Part shown: piece by piece, positions 14,574 to 23,616 of the stretch | Position numbering within the stretch: position 1 is the first letter of the stretch | Layout: each line of letters starts with the position of its first letter | From: a virus | Length of the DNA stretch: 49,980 nt | IMG/VR virus record: IMGVR_UViG_3300042731_003506 | Span: 1-49,980 of that record | Strand: one strand, 5' to 3' | Position numbers and translations under genes: made by a program | The notes under the pieces: generated by a model | Databases searched by the model: none | Told to the model about the DNA's origin: nothing | The model's input: only the letters and a program-made list of their open reading frames with translations

Positions 14574-16829
14574 TCAGAAAATATAGTACCCGTCCTCGTC
14601 AGGTGTATAGGCCACACTCGCCACCTGGTTATTCGCATCGCCCTGAAAGCCATAACGAGGATGCACTATATCAGTGTCACCTGAACTATATTGCATAGTC
14701 ACATCCAAACCGGCGGACCAGGTGCTATCTATAGTTCCATTCTGGCCCCGCAGCAGATTGCTAAACCGCAGCACACCACCGCCCAGGTCGGTCACGCCTC
14801 CGCTGTATAAAATATCCTCGAAGGTGCCCGTGCCATACTCACCATGTTTATGGGTGCCCACCACCCGTATGCCACCGCTGGCTGCCCAGGCCACCAGGGG
14901 GGGTGTCCCGCTTGCGCTTACATCCAGGTCCAGGTAGTTCTGGCCTGCGGGCAGCGTAGCGTTAAGGACACCGTTTTTATACCCGATGGTGGGGTAGCGT
15001 TTGGTCCCGAAGCCCGTGTCTTCGAACTTATTTACCAGAGCATTTGGCGGCTTAAACTCCTTCCGTACAAGTCTGTAGAGCCTGCGCTTACACACGCCAA
15101 ACTCATCAACGATTTCGGGCACGTCCATGTTAATCTGGTTGGCTATGCGCAGGGGCATGTTAACCAGCTCCATGACACATTCAACCTGGGGTATGCCCTG
15201 TCTGTACCTGGCGAAGTACTTACCCGTTACCAGCCGGGCCTCCAGGCTGCGAAATATGAAGGGCAGGTACATGGTTTTCGACTGCGTCTCTCCGTACCAT
15301 TTCGGGTTCTCTTCCTCTGCCCCGGCATATACATAAGCGTACCGATAATCCTCGGCTTTACTGCCGGGGCTCCCTGCCAGAGGCGCATAGTACCCATACA
15401 CCCTAGTTACTCGTTTGGTATCATTGTTTAAAACCTTGCGCGACTGAGGCTTCATGTGCGCCTTAGTTATAAGGGGCGGTATCTCATCAAACCAGGGCGG
15501 GGCCTGTACCTGCCCCTTAACGTAGCCATCCTCATCCTGATACACGTCCATGATAGTACACCGCTGCAATCCCTCAATGTGCTCCTTGATAGCGGTTGGT
15601 TCTGTCAGTTTAGCCTGGTACTCGGTACCAGGCAGGTACTGGTTAAGTTCGCAGGTGAAGGTAGGCGGTAGTATTGAAGTAGCATCACTATGACTCACAG
15701 CCTGGGTGCCAAACCTGCCACGTTTAACTCCTTCCAGCGTTGAGGTTACAATGTTATATGATTCCCAGCTAATGATCTCGTCATCGAGGTACCCAATACC
15801 ACGCCCGACCCAGCCGCCTGTCCCGCAAGAAACCGCTATACTTGTATCTCCTGGGCCTATGGCACCGTTAAGTATCGCTCCAACATCGACAACTCCTATG
15901 CTGTCGGCAGGTACGCCCCCCAAACCTACCAGCAAATCCATATAGATTTCATCGGCACCTACACCCATAACTCCATAATTATCGATACTACCATATACCT
16001 GAACTTGGATGACTTCGGTGTCCACAGCGTGCGATACCTGGGAGGTGGCATATGCTCCAGGGGAGCATCCAGTTAATTCATTAAGGCCCGTATCTCTGCC
16101 CGTGTACTCTATAATCTCATCTTCCACCTGCACCTGACGGGGATCATTAACGGTGGCGTCCCGCAGCAGGCTGGCGTCGCTGACGTACATGGTCGAGCCC
16201 CCATTATAGGTGGCGGTTAGTACCACATCGGTGCTGCTGTCAGCGGGCACCTTAATATCGCCAAGCTTCCACAGGCGGTCATATATGCGCACCTCCACAC
16301 CCTGCTTCGTGTAATCAAGATCGCGTATGCGCCCCCTAAAGAACAGCTCGAAGTCGGCTATATCCATGCCGAAAAACCCATAGGATATCTCAGCGGTGCC
16401 CCCCTGCCACACCTGGGTGGCGAAGAACCAGGGCCAGAAGCTTTCAGCGGTTTCAGCCAGCACGGGGCTGGTGGTTTTAGTAGCGTCAGCCAGGTAGGGC
16501 GGGTCGCCGTCCGCCAGGCCAATACGCATCTCGCCACGCTCCGTGCGGAACTTTTCACTGTCAATGGCGGTGGGCAGCAGTCTGAGGCCCTTAGTGCGCA
16601 GCATACTAAAGCAATCTTCCAGGTGGGCCATCCTGGAGCAGAATTGCCACACCCGCTCGCCCTGCTCGTAGTTATCCTTGTCCTTGCATGTGGGATATGT
16701 AAACATGCAGTCCTCAATAGCAGTGCAAGGACTTATCCCATTCTCGCGGGTACACCTGGGCAGGTACAGCTTCAGCAGCCAAATGATTTCGCGGTCAATA
16801 TCATTAAAGTATGGCAGCACCGCTGTCAT
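14574..16829 (-). CDS. large tail-tip protein
   Basis: This 751-residue protein starts at MTAVLPYFNDIDREI, at an ATGA overlap with the upstream tail gene. The N-terminal 100 residues contain several cysteines (CTREN, CTAIEDC, CPTYK-like region) that may bind metal or form a compact domain. The rest is beta-rich with repeated motifs of the ATYNGGSTMYVSDASLL type and VEDEIIEYTGR, resembling phage proteins made of small beta domains that follow the tape measure. It is the largest protein after the tape measure, so it is probably the central tail hub or tail-associated protein. No peptidase motif is evident. Confidence 0.7.
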   Translation of the reverse strand: MTAVLPYFNDIDREIIWLLKLYLPRCTRENGISPCTAIEDCMFTYPTCKDKDNYEQGERVWQFCSRMAHLEDCFSMLRTKGLRLLPTAIDSEKFRTERGEMRIGLADGDPPYLADATKTTSPVLAETAESFWPWFFATQVWQGGTAEISYGFFGMDIADFELFFRGRIRDLDYTKQGVEVRIYDRLWKLGDIKVPADSSTDVVLTATYNGGSTMYVSDASLLRDATVNDPRQVQVEDEIIEYTGRDTGLNELTGCSPGAYATSQVSHAVDTEVIQVQVYGSIDNYGVMGVGADEIYMDLLVGLGGVPADSIGVVDVGAILNGAIGPGDTSIAVSCGTGGWVGRGIGYLDDEIISWESYNIVTSTLEGVKRGRFGTQAVSHSDATSILPPTFTCELNQYLPGTEYQAKLTEPTAIKEHIEGLQRCTIMDVYQDEDGYVKGQVQAPPWFDEIPPLITKAHMKPQSRKVLNNDTKRVTRVYGYYAPLAGSPGSKAEDYRYAYVYAGAEEENPKWYGETQSKTMYLPFIFRSLEARLVTGKYFARYRQGIPQVECVMELVNMPLRIANQINMDVPEIVDEFGVCKRRLYRLVRKEFKPPNALVNKFEDTGFGTKRYPTIGYKNGVLNATLPAGQNYLDLDVSASGTPPLVAWAASGGIRVVGTHKHGEYGTGTFEDILYSGGVTDLGGGVLRFSNLLRGQNGTIDSTWSAGLDVTMQYSSGDTDIVHPRYGFQGDANNQVASVAYTPDEDGYYIF

Positions 16830-18184
16830 GGTTCGTACACCCCCGCCAGGGCCAGGGTTATGCTGCGCCATACCTGATTATAAGGCTGGGCACGCACCCT
16901 GTCAGTTATCCACATAAAATAAGCCTCCAGGGGTTTGTTAACCGGGTCCCATAGGAAAATGAAGGGTTTGCGGGCGTGCGATGCCAGAAAGGGCAGCCAT
17001 TCGTCATCCACAAAGGCATGAGGTAAAAATTCAAATACCCAGTCCTGCTTCCGCATGGTGCCTTCCACCACGCTGCCCAGGTAGTGCCCCTCGCTGCTGA
17101 TCATGCTCGCCCCTATATCCTCCTGCCCATCGGGATCATGCGGGGTATTAGGCAAGCTCGGTATCTCCAGATAAGGGGCCACCACCAGTATGCTGATAGT
17201 AGGAGGACTGGCATAGCCCGTAGGTATAACCAGGCGATAATAGTTCCATGGACCGCTAGTGAAGAACTTCGCCAGGGTGCGGTCATTGGGCGGATAGAAC
17301 GCTGGCACCAGAGTGTCCCAGCCCACACCGCCCACGGAGGCATCCAGGCGCACCTGTGCGCCCTGGGTGGCTAAGTCGTGGGCTGAGACACCCAGGCCAT
17401 TGATACCAATATTTGAGGCATAATACAGCCCGTCTATATCTACACTGAACGTTCCGGATGCCCACCCCTGGGTGTCGAACGTTATCTTGTGCTCGTCCAG
17501 AACCAGGCTGCTAAATGCGGCCCCGCCTGCGTGAGTGCCCAGGCTGTGCCAGGTGGTATCGTTCGGGTCCCACACCCAAGCATACAGCGTACCACCAGTA
17601 TCCCTGCGCACTCGTATCCGTCCGGCGGTGCCCGCCGCGCCCAGGGTATAATTTCCGATGCCTACCCAGCCGGCCCCCAAGTTATACGCTGCTGTGACCC
17701 TGGCAGCTCCACCGCTATTATCTATTACACAGCGCAGCATGTGAGTGCCATCAAAATCCATCAGCCACTCGACCTGGTAGGAGGTGGCGGTGGGCCAGCT
17801 CGTGACGTCAAAGAGCATTTCCATAGCAAAGTCATCAGCCACCGCAGGGTCGGGGCTTGCCACAATATTAGGGGCATCATTAGCACCTGGGCCTGCATAG
17901 CTGTACTGAAGCTGGTTACTTGCCACTACTAGGCTACCATTCGGGTCAGTTTCGGTCCACAGGCCAAGATTATCCCAGGGGTCCCCTGGGGCTGCATACG
18001 GGGTAGGATTTGCAGCCTGCGCCCATTGCTCGGCGCTTCCTGTTCCGCGCCACCCTTGGTCATCCCTCCAGCTTGCCAGGTTTGCCACGGGGTAGCCAGC
18101 GGATGTAGCTTGGGTGCTGGCGGTCAAGTCCCAGGTATTAAGGATATTATCCTTACCCACTATGCGGGGGTAGCCCACAGCCAT
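16826..18184 (-). CDS. distal tail / minor tail protein
   Basis: This 452-residue beta-rich protein directly follows the tape measure gene, sharing one base, and precedes the large tail-tip gene. That is the usual place for the distal tail protein. The middle (about 90-260) looks like a concanavalin-like jelly-roll: FAMEMLFDVTSWPTATSYQV and FSVDIDGLYYASNIG. The C-terminal part (EGTMRKQDWVFEFLPHAF) resembles the short tail-binding domain of minor tail proteins. A sugar-binding role for the jelly-roll is possible but unproven. Confidence 0.7.
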   Translation of the reverse strand: MAVGYPRIVGKDNILNTWDLTASTQATSAGYPVANLASWRDDQGWRGTGSAEQWAQAANPTPYAAPGDPWDNLGLWTETDPNGSLVVASNQLQYSYAGPGANDAPNIVASPDPAVADDFAMEMLFDVTSWPTATSYQVEWLMDFDGTHMLRCVIDNSGGAARVTAAYNLGAGWVGIGNYTLGAAGTAGRIRVRRDTGGTLYAWVWDPNDTTWHSLGTHAGGAAFSSLVLDEHKITFDTQGWASGTFSVDIDGLYYASNIGINGLGVSAHDLATQGAQVRLDASVGGVGWDTLVPAFYPPNDRTLAKFFTSGPWNYYRLVIPTGYASPPTISILVVAPYLEIPSLPNTPHDPDGQEDIGASMISSEGHYLGSVVEGTMRKQDWVFEFLPHAFVDDEWLPFLASHARKPFIFLWDPVNKPLEAYFMWITDRVRAQPYNQVWRSITLALAGVYEP

Positions 18185-20346
18185 TATTCGCCTCCCGTAA
18201 CCTTGACTTCCACATTGCGCTCAAAGGCATCATTCAACTCGTCAATAACCCTGGTCATAAACCCAGGAATGTCCGTAACAATGTCTTCCTCACGCAGCTC
18301 GCCCACGTCCACCACGATGGTGGCCCCACGCTGGGGTTCAAGGGCACCCTGCCCAGGCACCGCCCCTGCGCCTGCACCTGCGCCGCCGCCACCTGCTCCA
18401 ACTTCAGCGCCGCCACCTGCCTTGCCTAGCAGGGCACCCAGGGCCTTGAGAGCGGTCCCTGCCGCCACCAGCTTGGTACCCGCAGTGAGCATTCCTGTAT
18501 TCACCGCAGGGAAGGTGCTAAATGCCTCGGCAATGGTAGCGATGCCTTTAGCGACATAATAATCGCCCCATTGCTGAGCAATGCCTCCAATGAGCCCGCC
18601 CATCGCCTTGAGCATTGCGCCCTCGCCACGCTTGATGCCTAGTATGGTATCCGACATCCAGTCAGCGAAGGCGTCGGTTGCCCCCTGGGAGAAGTTCTCA
18701 ATATTTTGGTTCATTAGCTGGGTGGTAGCTTCGGTGTCTGCGAGTATTTGCTGCCAATGGGTGCGATTCATCTCCTCCATGCGCAGGTCGTGGGCCTGCT
18801 GGATGATAGCCTGCTGCTCCTGCCATTGCTGCTGGGTCATTATCCCCTGGGCAATAGCCTGGTCCGCCATCATTTGTAGCTCGGTCATGCGCCTGGTGAA
18901 CTCTTCTTGCGCTCTGGCACCCGCCCCCTCGGTGGCTTCAATGATGTCGAGCTGGGCCTGTTTATATACGTCAGTTATGCTATCCATCGCAGCCTGGGCA
19001 GCTTCCAAAGCCTTGGCAGCCTCGTCGGGGTCGGGGGCACCAGGAACGCCTGGTGCCTGCGGTCCGCCAGCGGTTAAGTCATATTTATCCAGGTTTGTCA
19101 CAATTTGCTCCACGTTCTTCATGAAGTCCTCGCTGACGTTATCTGTAACCTCACCGACAAACGTATAGGCGTCGGCCATCTGGTTAATGAAATCATTAGC
19201 GTCGGCCACCGCTCCGGCAAGCCCGACGGTCGTTGCCATGCCTGCCCGCAGTTCTGAGTTAACCGTGCGCAGCCTGGCCTCGTGCTCCGCTGTAAATATA
19301 GGCTCGGGCGGGGTGGCAGCTATGCCTTGCTCCAAACCCTTGAAGTAAGCCTTCATCTGCTGGGTGTTTATTTTTTGCAGCTCCGTCAGCTCCTTGTGCT
19401 CCTTTTGTAGTTTGTCCAGCTTTATGGTCTGGTACCCGATGGCAATCTGGCGGGCCACATTAGCGATCTCGGTCATGGTGCCCAGGAATGCCAGCCCTGC
19501 CCGCACCGCACCCCCGATAATTTTAATGATAACATTGAACCCGGCAGCGATTATGGGTATGGTTTCCCGTGCCCATGCCGTGAACTTGTCGCTGTCAATA
19601 AACTCGCGAAGCTGGGCGTTAATCTTTGATAGGCTGCGGGCAGCCGCCTCGGCAATGGGTCCCAGCAGCCCCTTAATGAACTTGCCACCGATTTCCATAG
19701 TATCGCCCATTTGATTGCTAAACGCCACCAGGCCGCCATACCCGGTTCGGCGCAGGGCCTGGTTCTGGTCACCTATTTGCTCGGCAATGGCTTCCAGTAT
19801 GAGGCTGAAGTCGCCGCTCTTAGCGGTGGCGTCATCGATAGTTATGCCAGCCCTGCGCAGCTCGCCCGTCATACCCAGGGCAGCCTTGCCCAGCATATTG
19901 GCTGCATTGCGCATGTCCCCTTCCATAAGAGCGGAAATATCTGCCATGACCTCCATCGCTCGAGGAAGCTGCTCGTCGGATATCTGCTGGTAGGTTGCCA
20001 GCATTGCGGTGCCCGATATGACAGCATGGTCGCTGGCGATGCCCATTTCCTGAATGGCGGACGCAGTATCGAGCAATGCAGGAACAAGGGTGTCTGCGGA
20101 CTGCCTAAATCTGCCCATGCTGCCAATAACTGCCCGTAGTTTAGTTTCAGCCTTCTCCTGCTCATTGGAAAGGGCCACCATCTTCGCCCCCAGGTACACA
20201 GCGGCAGCACTCAAGGCAGCCATAGCCACCGCTCCTATCTTGGCAATCTTACCAAAGCCCCGCAAGGTTTTAGATATCTTGCCCAGGGTGCGGTTAGCCT
20301 GGTCCCTGATGCGTACTATAATACGCAGCTCTTTTTCTTTAGCCAC
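18184..20346 (-). CDS. tail tape measure protein
   Basis: This 720-residue protein sets tail length and is ejected during infection. It has a basic start with KISKTLRGFGKIAKIG, a membrane-like helix near 37-58, a long Ala/Gln-rich helical body, PhageMin_Tail-like sequence (ADTLVPALLDTASAIQEMGI and VISGTAMLATYQQ), more hydrophobic stretches near 260-300 and 590-640, and a Gly-rich low-complexity segment near 650-680. At about 0.15 nm per residue the tail would be near 100 nm; that estimate is only general knowledge of the family. It follows the tail chaperone frameshift pair, as in other siphoviruses. Confidence 0.9.
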   Translation of the reverse strand: MAKEKELRIIVRIRDQANRTLGKISKTLRGFGKIAKIGAVAMAALSAAAVYLGAKMVALSNEQEKAETKLRAVIGSMGRFRQSADTLVPALLDTASAIQEMGIASDHAVISGTAMLATYQQISDEQLPRAMEVMADISALMEGDMRNAANMLGKAALGMTGELRRAGITIDDATAKSGDFSLILEAIAEQIGDQNQALRRTGYGGLVAFSNQMGDTMEIGGKFIKGLLGPIAEAAARSLSKINAQLREFIDSDKFTAWARETIPIIAAGFNVIIKIIGGAVRAGLAFLGTMTEIANVARQIAIGYQTIKLDKLQKEHKELTELQKINTQQMKAYFKGLEQGIAATPPEPIFTAEHEARLRTVNSELRAGMATTVGLAGAVADANDFINQMADAYTFVGEVTDNVSEDFMKNVEQIVTNLDKYDLTAGGPQAPGVPGAPDPDEAAKALEAAQAAMDSITDVYKQAQLDIIEATEGAGARAQEEFTRRMTELQMMADQAIAQGIMTQQQWQEQQAIIQQAHDLRMEEMNRTHWQQILADTEATTQLMNQNIENFSQGATDAFADWMSDTILGIKRGEGAMLKAMGGLIGGIAQQWGDYYVAKGIATIAEAFSTFPAVNTGMLTAGTKLVAAGTALKALGALLGKAGGGAEVGAGGGGAGAGAGAVPGQGALEPQRGATIVVDVGELREEDIVTDIPGFMTRVIDELNDAFERNVEVKVTGGE

Positions 20347-21151
20347 TACTTATGTCTCCTGGGTGCCCGTTTCCTGGGGCGGGTACGGGTAGGCTTAACC
20401 CCCCGCGCAGCCCGCTGCTGTTTAAACTTGTCGCGCTCCTTTTCCTGCATGTCCCGCGCTATCCGGTTAACCTCCACGCTAAGTATTTCCATCGCCTGGT
20501 AGTAATACCCGGTCTGGTCCAGTATGCCACCGCCCGAGGGGAGGAACCCGTTAGTGTAATGCACATACAAGCCCATCATCCTGCGCGTGTCCGTGGTCAG
20601 CATGGTCACGGGGCACCTGGTTATGGGCACCCCGTTAAGCACATGGAACGGGTTAGGCGCATCATCCTCGCAGCCCCACGCTTCCCTGGCTGTGGGCGGG
20701 CACGTTTTACAGTTAAACTTGTTCAGCGCACCCGCAAGGAAATGCGCCCCTATGACAAATTTTCCTCTTCCTCCGGTTCCACCTCCGCATCGCCCGTTAT
20801 AACGTCCGCCAGCTCGCGCCTTATATTGGGCGGTATGGTGCTGTAAAAATCTTCCCGCTTCTGCTTCGCAGCCTTGCCCACGTCAGCTTCCAGGTCAAGG
20901 TCCTGACCCCCAAAGTTCCGCACACCCGACAAGCCCTTATCCAAGGTTTGCAGTACATGGGTGCCAGATTTGAACTTGAGGTGACCGCCTTTTTTACGGG
21001 GCTGCCCCTCCGCCAGGTTGTCCTCGAGCTTTGCCAGCTCCCTGGCCCTTAATGGGCGCAGCAGCCACACGGTCTGCTGGTCGGTGGGTAGCTCCCGGTC
21101 TTCCAAGGCTACATATTCGGTTTCCTGATTCGGATCAACTGGTTTAACCAT
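20346..21151 (-). CDS. tail assembly chaperone, predicted -1 frameshift fusion (G-T type)
   Basis: The frame of the upstream 133-residue chaperone ends at 20750. A second frame runs on, open, from the slippery site to 20346. Slipping back one base at A AAT TTG (20762-20756) gives a 268-residue fusion: 132 residues of the first protein, then VIGAHFLAGALNKFNCKTCP, with a CKTC/WGC cysteine group, and a basic end. Fusions like this, made by a fraction of ribosomes, guide tape measure folding in lambda-like phages. The second part has no convincing start of its own, only a GTG at 20642 without a ribosome binding site. The frame arithmetic is exact; actual slippage is predicted. Confidence 0.8.
20750..21151 (-). 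CDS. tail assembly chaperone, zero-frame product (G-like)
   Basis: This 133-residue acidic-ended protein begins MVKPVDPNQETEYVALEDREL, lies between the major tail protein and the tape measure, and stops two codons after a slippery heptamer. It is the abundant, unshifted form of the chaperone pair. WLLRPLRARELAKLEDNLA and PNIRRELADVITG are helical. Its end, EVEPEEEENLS, encodes the slip site. Confidence 0.8.
   Translation of the reverse strand: MVKPVDPNQETEYVALEDRELPTDQQTVWLLRPLRARELAKLEDNLAEGQPRKKGGHLKFKSGTHVLQTLDKGLSGVRNFGGQDLDLEADVGKAAKQKREDFYSTIPPNIRRELADVITGDAEVEPEEEENLS
20756..20762 (-). promoter_or_regulatory. slippery heptamer for -1 frameshift
   Basis: On the minus strand the bases read A AAT TTG in the reading frame, an X XXY YYZ heptamer, followed by TCA and TAG. 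A one-base backward slip joins the only other open frame, which continues to 20346. The site stands where tail chaperone genes of many phages shift frame. Confidence 0.75.
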
Positions 21152-21175
21152 AGCAATGCCTCCTCTGCTAGGTTT

Positions 21176-21205
21176 GGCAGGCCCAGGCGTTAACCTGGGC
21201 CTGCC
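21176..21205 (-). terminator. 12-bp perfect stem-loop after the major tail protein gene
   Basis: GGCAGGCCCAGG at 21176-21187 is perfectly complementary to 21194-21205, with loop CGTTAA. It lies between the stop of the major tail protein gene and the ribosome binding site of the tail chaperone gene. There is no U-tract on the minus strand. It may protect the abundant upstream message from decay, or reduce reading into the chaperone gene. Confidence 0.55.
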
Positions 21206-21214
21206 CGGTTATTG

Positions 21215-22678
21215 TTAACGGGCCACGATAACTATGTCGTCGCCCCCTGCTTCCTGGTTATGCTGGAGCTCCAGCGGGCGGGTTAACACCCCCTCGCGAT
21301 TGCCCCACTCGTTTGCGCCCGTCACCTGGCTTTGTGGCATCTCCACCGATACCAGGTTGCCCCGCTCGGTGCCCAGCTTATACCGCTGCATCAATACTAC
21401 CTGCTGGCGCAGGTTAGCGAGGAAGTCGCGGTTTGCAGCCAACTCCTCTTCCGGCTCCACGGTACCTATAGCAAGCCTTTGGCTTACCCAGCCACTCTGA
21501 TATCCTTCGTCATCGTTCACGTTCGGGCGCAGTCCCACCGTATTTCCTAAGTCCCAGGCCACGCCTGCCACCAGCAGTTCAGCCAGAACGGCAGCCAGCG
21601 GTTGGACCACAAAGTTCTTCAAAGCCACCGCAGCCCAGGCTGCATCGTAGAATTGGCTTATCTGCGCAGGCGCAGCCACGGTCGCTGTCTGCCATGCAAT
21701 GGCATCGGTCGGGCTGTGGGTGTAATCGCCGTCGAGCACTATGTGGTACACGGTGCCCGAAGCCAGAGTTACGGGCGTGTCGAATACAAACGTAACCCAC
21801 TCGCCGCCCGCTGCGTTTGTTACAGGGAACGCATCGGGGTTTATGTACCTGCTGGTGCCAATGGCTACGCCATCGGGGTCGCCCGCTGCGTCGCCCTGTA
21901 TGCTTATCCAGTACCCGTTAGTATGCCCCGCAGGGGTACCGAGCTGGCGTAGGCGCAGGCGCACCGCCTTGCATTGCAATGCGCTGGCCTGGCTTGCTAG
22001 GGTTACGGCTAACGACTCGTTGCTGCCCACTCCATCCATCAGAATTTCTTCAGTGTCATAGCTGGCGGGCGCGTCCACTACCACAGCGTGATAGGGTAGC
22101 AGCATATAGTCCGCAGCCAGCAGCACTGGTGGTTCCGTGGGGTCGTACACAATGTTCGCGGGAGGGGCCTCGTCGGTTTCGCTTTCGAACACACCCGTAA
22201 ATTCGAACGCCAGGTACTGTATGGCATTCCCTTCGGTTTCGACCGAGCAGGTGCCCCTGGCCCCGCGCATGGTGCGCTCCTTCCCATCCTTGAACAGTTT
22301 GATGGTGGCGCTGGGTATCTGGCTGCCCACCAGGTTCGGAGTATAGGCTGCCCGCACGCCCGCCTCTAGCGTTTCCGCAAAGGCGCAGCAGCGCAGGGCT
22401 ATGCCCCAGGCAGGTCCAATACCAGCGTCAAGATTAGCCACGCCAGCCCCCTTGATTTCCGCCCTGAATGACATGGTGCAGCTAATACCGCCCGGCACCT
22501 GCGGTATTCCTCCCATGTATGGCCTGGCCGGTGCCCGTTCGTTAAGCACGGGCTCCAGCGTGAACTCGGGCTCCTCCACCAGCAGCCTGCAATCGGCAGC
22601 GGTTATCGCTTCCGCCACCCCTTCGACCGCTTCAATTTTGATGCCCACCACTCCAGTTTCGGCGTTTAATGCTGGCAT
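21215..22678 (-). CDS. major tail protein with inserted beta-sandwich domain
   Basis: This 487-residue protein is long for a tail tube subunit. The outer parts (1-185 and 360-487) read as a tube protein of the lambda V/phi13 kind: VVGIKIEAVEGVAEAI and SCTMSFRAEIKG near the N-terminus. Residues about 205-350 form a separate domain with RLRLRQLGTPAGHTNGYWIS, FDTPVTLASGTVYHIVLDG and a YDAAWAAVALKNFVVQP end. The same pattern occurs in the two virion proteins at 25777-26697 and 26812-27714. The domain would decorate the outside of the tube. Position directly before the chaperone pair supports the call. Confidence 0.8.
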   Translation of the reverse strand: MPALNAETGVVGIKIEAVEGVAEAITAADCRLLVEEPEFTLEPVLNERAPARPYMGGIPQVPGGISCTMSFRAEIKGAGVANLDAGIGPAWGIALRCCAFAETLEAGVRAAYTPNLVGSQIPSATIKLFKDGKERTMRGARGTCSVETEGNAIQYLAFEFTGVFESETDEAPPANIVYDPTEPPVLLAADYMLLPYHAVVVDAPASYDTEEILMDGVGSNESLAVTLASQASALQCKAVRLRLRQLGTPAGHTNGYWISIQGDAAGDPDGVAIGTSRYINPDAFPVTNAAGGEWVTFVFDTPVTLASGTVYHIVLDGDYTHSPTDAIAWQTATVAAPAQISQFYDAAWAAVALKNFVVQPLAAVLAELLVAGVAWDLGNTVGLRPNVNDDEGYQSGWVSQRLAIGTVEPEEELAANRDFLANLRQQVVLMQRYKLGTERGNLVSVEMPQSQVTGANEWGNREGVLTRPLELQHNQEAGGDDIVIVAR

Positions 22679-22693
22679 GTTACATTCCTCCCT

Positions 22694-22819
22694 TTACAAG
22701 TAATAAATCGTCAATGTTAGCAGCATCACTATAATGATGCCTATGATCAGGCAGCCAGTGAAACATCCCACGGTCTTGCTGCCATCCAAGTTATTGTTCG
22801 CCACGGTTATGGTCCCCAT
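22694..22819 (-). CDS. small single-pass membrane protein in the tail module
   Basis: This 41-residue reading frame begins MGTITVANNNLDGSK and contains one membrane helix, GCLIIGIIIVMLLTLTIYYL at the C-terminus. It starts two bases after the tail terminator stop, with GAGGCAGG upstream, and is followed by the ribosome binding site of the major tail protein. The spacing and the clean hydrophobic segment make a real gene likely. A membrane protein is unusual between tail terminator and tube genes; a role in lysis, superinfection exclusion or DNA entry is speculation. Confidence 0.6.
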   Translation of the reverse strand: MGTITVANNNLDGSKTVGCFTGCLIIGIIIVMLLTLTIYYL

Positions 22820-22821
22820 AT

Positions 22822-23616
22822 CTAAACCTGCCTCGCAGGGTTTGTCCGCTGGTGTCTGTAATGCACTCTGAAGAATACCTGCACCGCCCCGTGGGGTTTA
22901 ACCTCCTCGGAGGTAAACTTAAACCACCGCAGGAGCTTGGTCGTTATGGCATTGCCCGACCTGCGCCAGTCGGCGCACACCGCACGGGTTATGTCCGCGA
23001 TAAAATAATTCAAATCCTGGTCCATGTATTCCGTGGCGGTCTCTTTTATCCACCCTTCCACCACCAGGACCAGGTTATTACTGATATGCTCCACGGGCAC
23101 CGCATCGTTCGCCTCGTCTTCCATAGCCTGCACCACGATAAACGGGTATGCGCTGGGTGTTATAAGGCCGCTTTCGCGCACCCGTGCGACCTCCTGGACA
23201 TCGGTGTGGTATCCATTAGCCTGCGTGATTTGGTTACAGGTGGCAGCCAGGTCCTGGGTTATGCGGTCGATAACCGGGTCGGTTTCGTCTTGCGCCAGAG
23301 CCTGCCTGGGCAGGCTTGCCACGCTGTTCCCATCCGCTGCGCTGTACGCATTGGCGATAACCTGGTAGTAATAACCAGGGTCAAGCCCAGGTATAGTATG
23401 CACCCCAGGCACACCCTGGATGCCTACAAACTGCCCGCCATCCAGCCAGGGGCTGGCAGGCACTGGTGGCACCGCAGGCCTCGGAGCCTCCATTTTGACG
23501 TACCAGAACTGTGTATGGTCGTAGGTGCCACCCGCTGGGGGCACGACACCAGCCAGCAGCCCGTCGCCTGCTGGATTGCTGGTCAGTGTTTGCAGCAATG
23601 GTGCGTTAATAGCCAT
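22822..23616 (-). CDS. tail terminator protein with extra N-terminal domain
   Basis: Read from the ATG at 23616, in a TAATG overlap with the upstream gene, the protein has 264 residues. The frame is open much further upstream, but that part is antisense to coding sequence of the neck gene and has no start signal. The C-terminal half (about 110-264) has the DPVIDRITQDLAATCNQIT start and a WIKETATEYMDQDLNYFIAD section like lambda gpU-type terminators. The first 100 residues are Pro/Gly-rich with GVPGVHTIPGLDPGYYYQV, perhaps a small beta domain. It sits between the neck and tube genes, as expected. Confidence 0.7.
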   Translation of the reverse strand: MAINAPLLQTLTSNPAGDGLLAGVVPPAGGTYDHTQFWYVKMEAPRPAVPPVPASPWLDGGQFVGIQGVPGVHTIPGLDPGYYYQVIANAYSAADGNSVASLPRQALAQDETDPVIDRITQDLAATCNQITQANGYHTDVQEVARVRESGLITPSAYPFIVVQAMEDEANDAVPVEHISNNLVLVVEGWIKETATEYMDQDLNYFIADITRAVCADWRRSGNAITTKLLRWFKFTSEEVKPHGAVQVFFRVHYRHQRTNPARQV

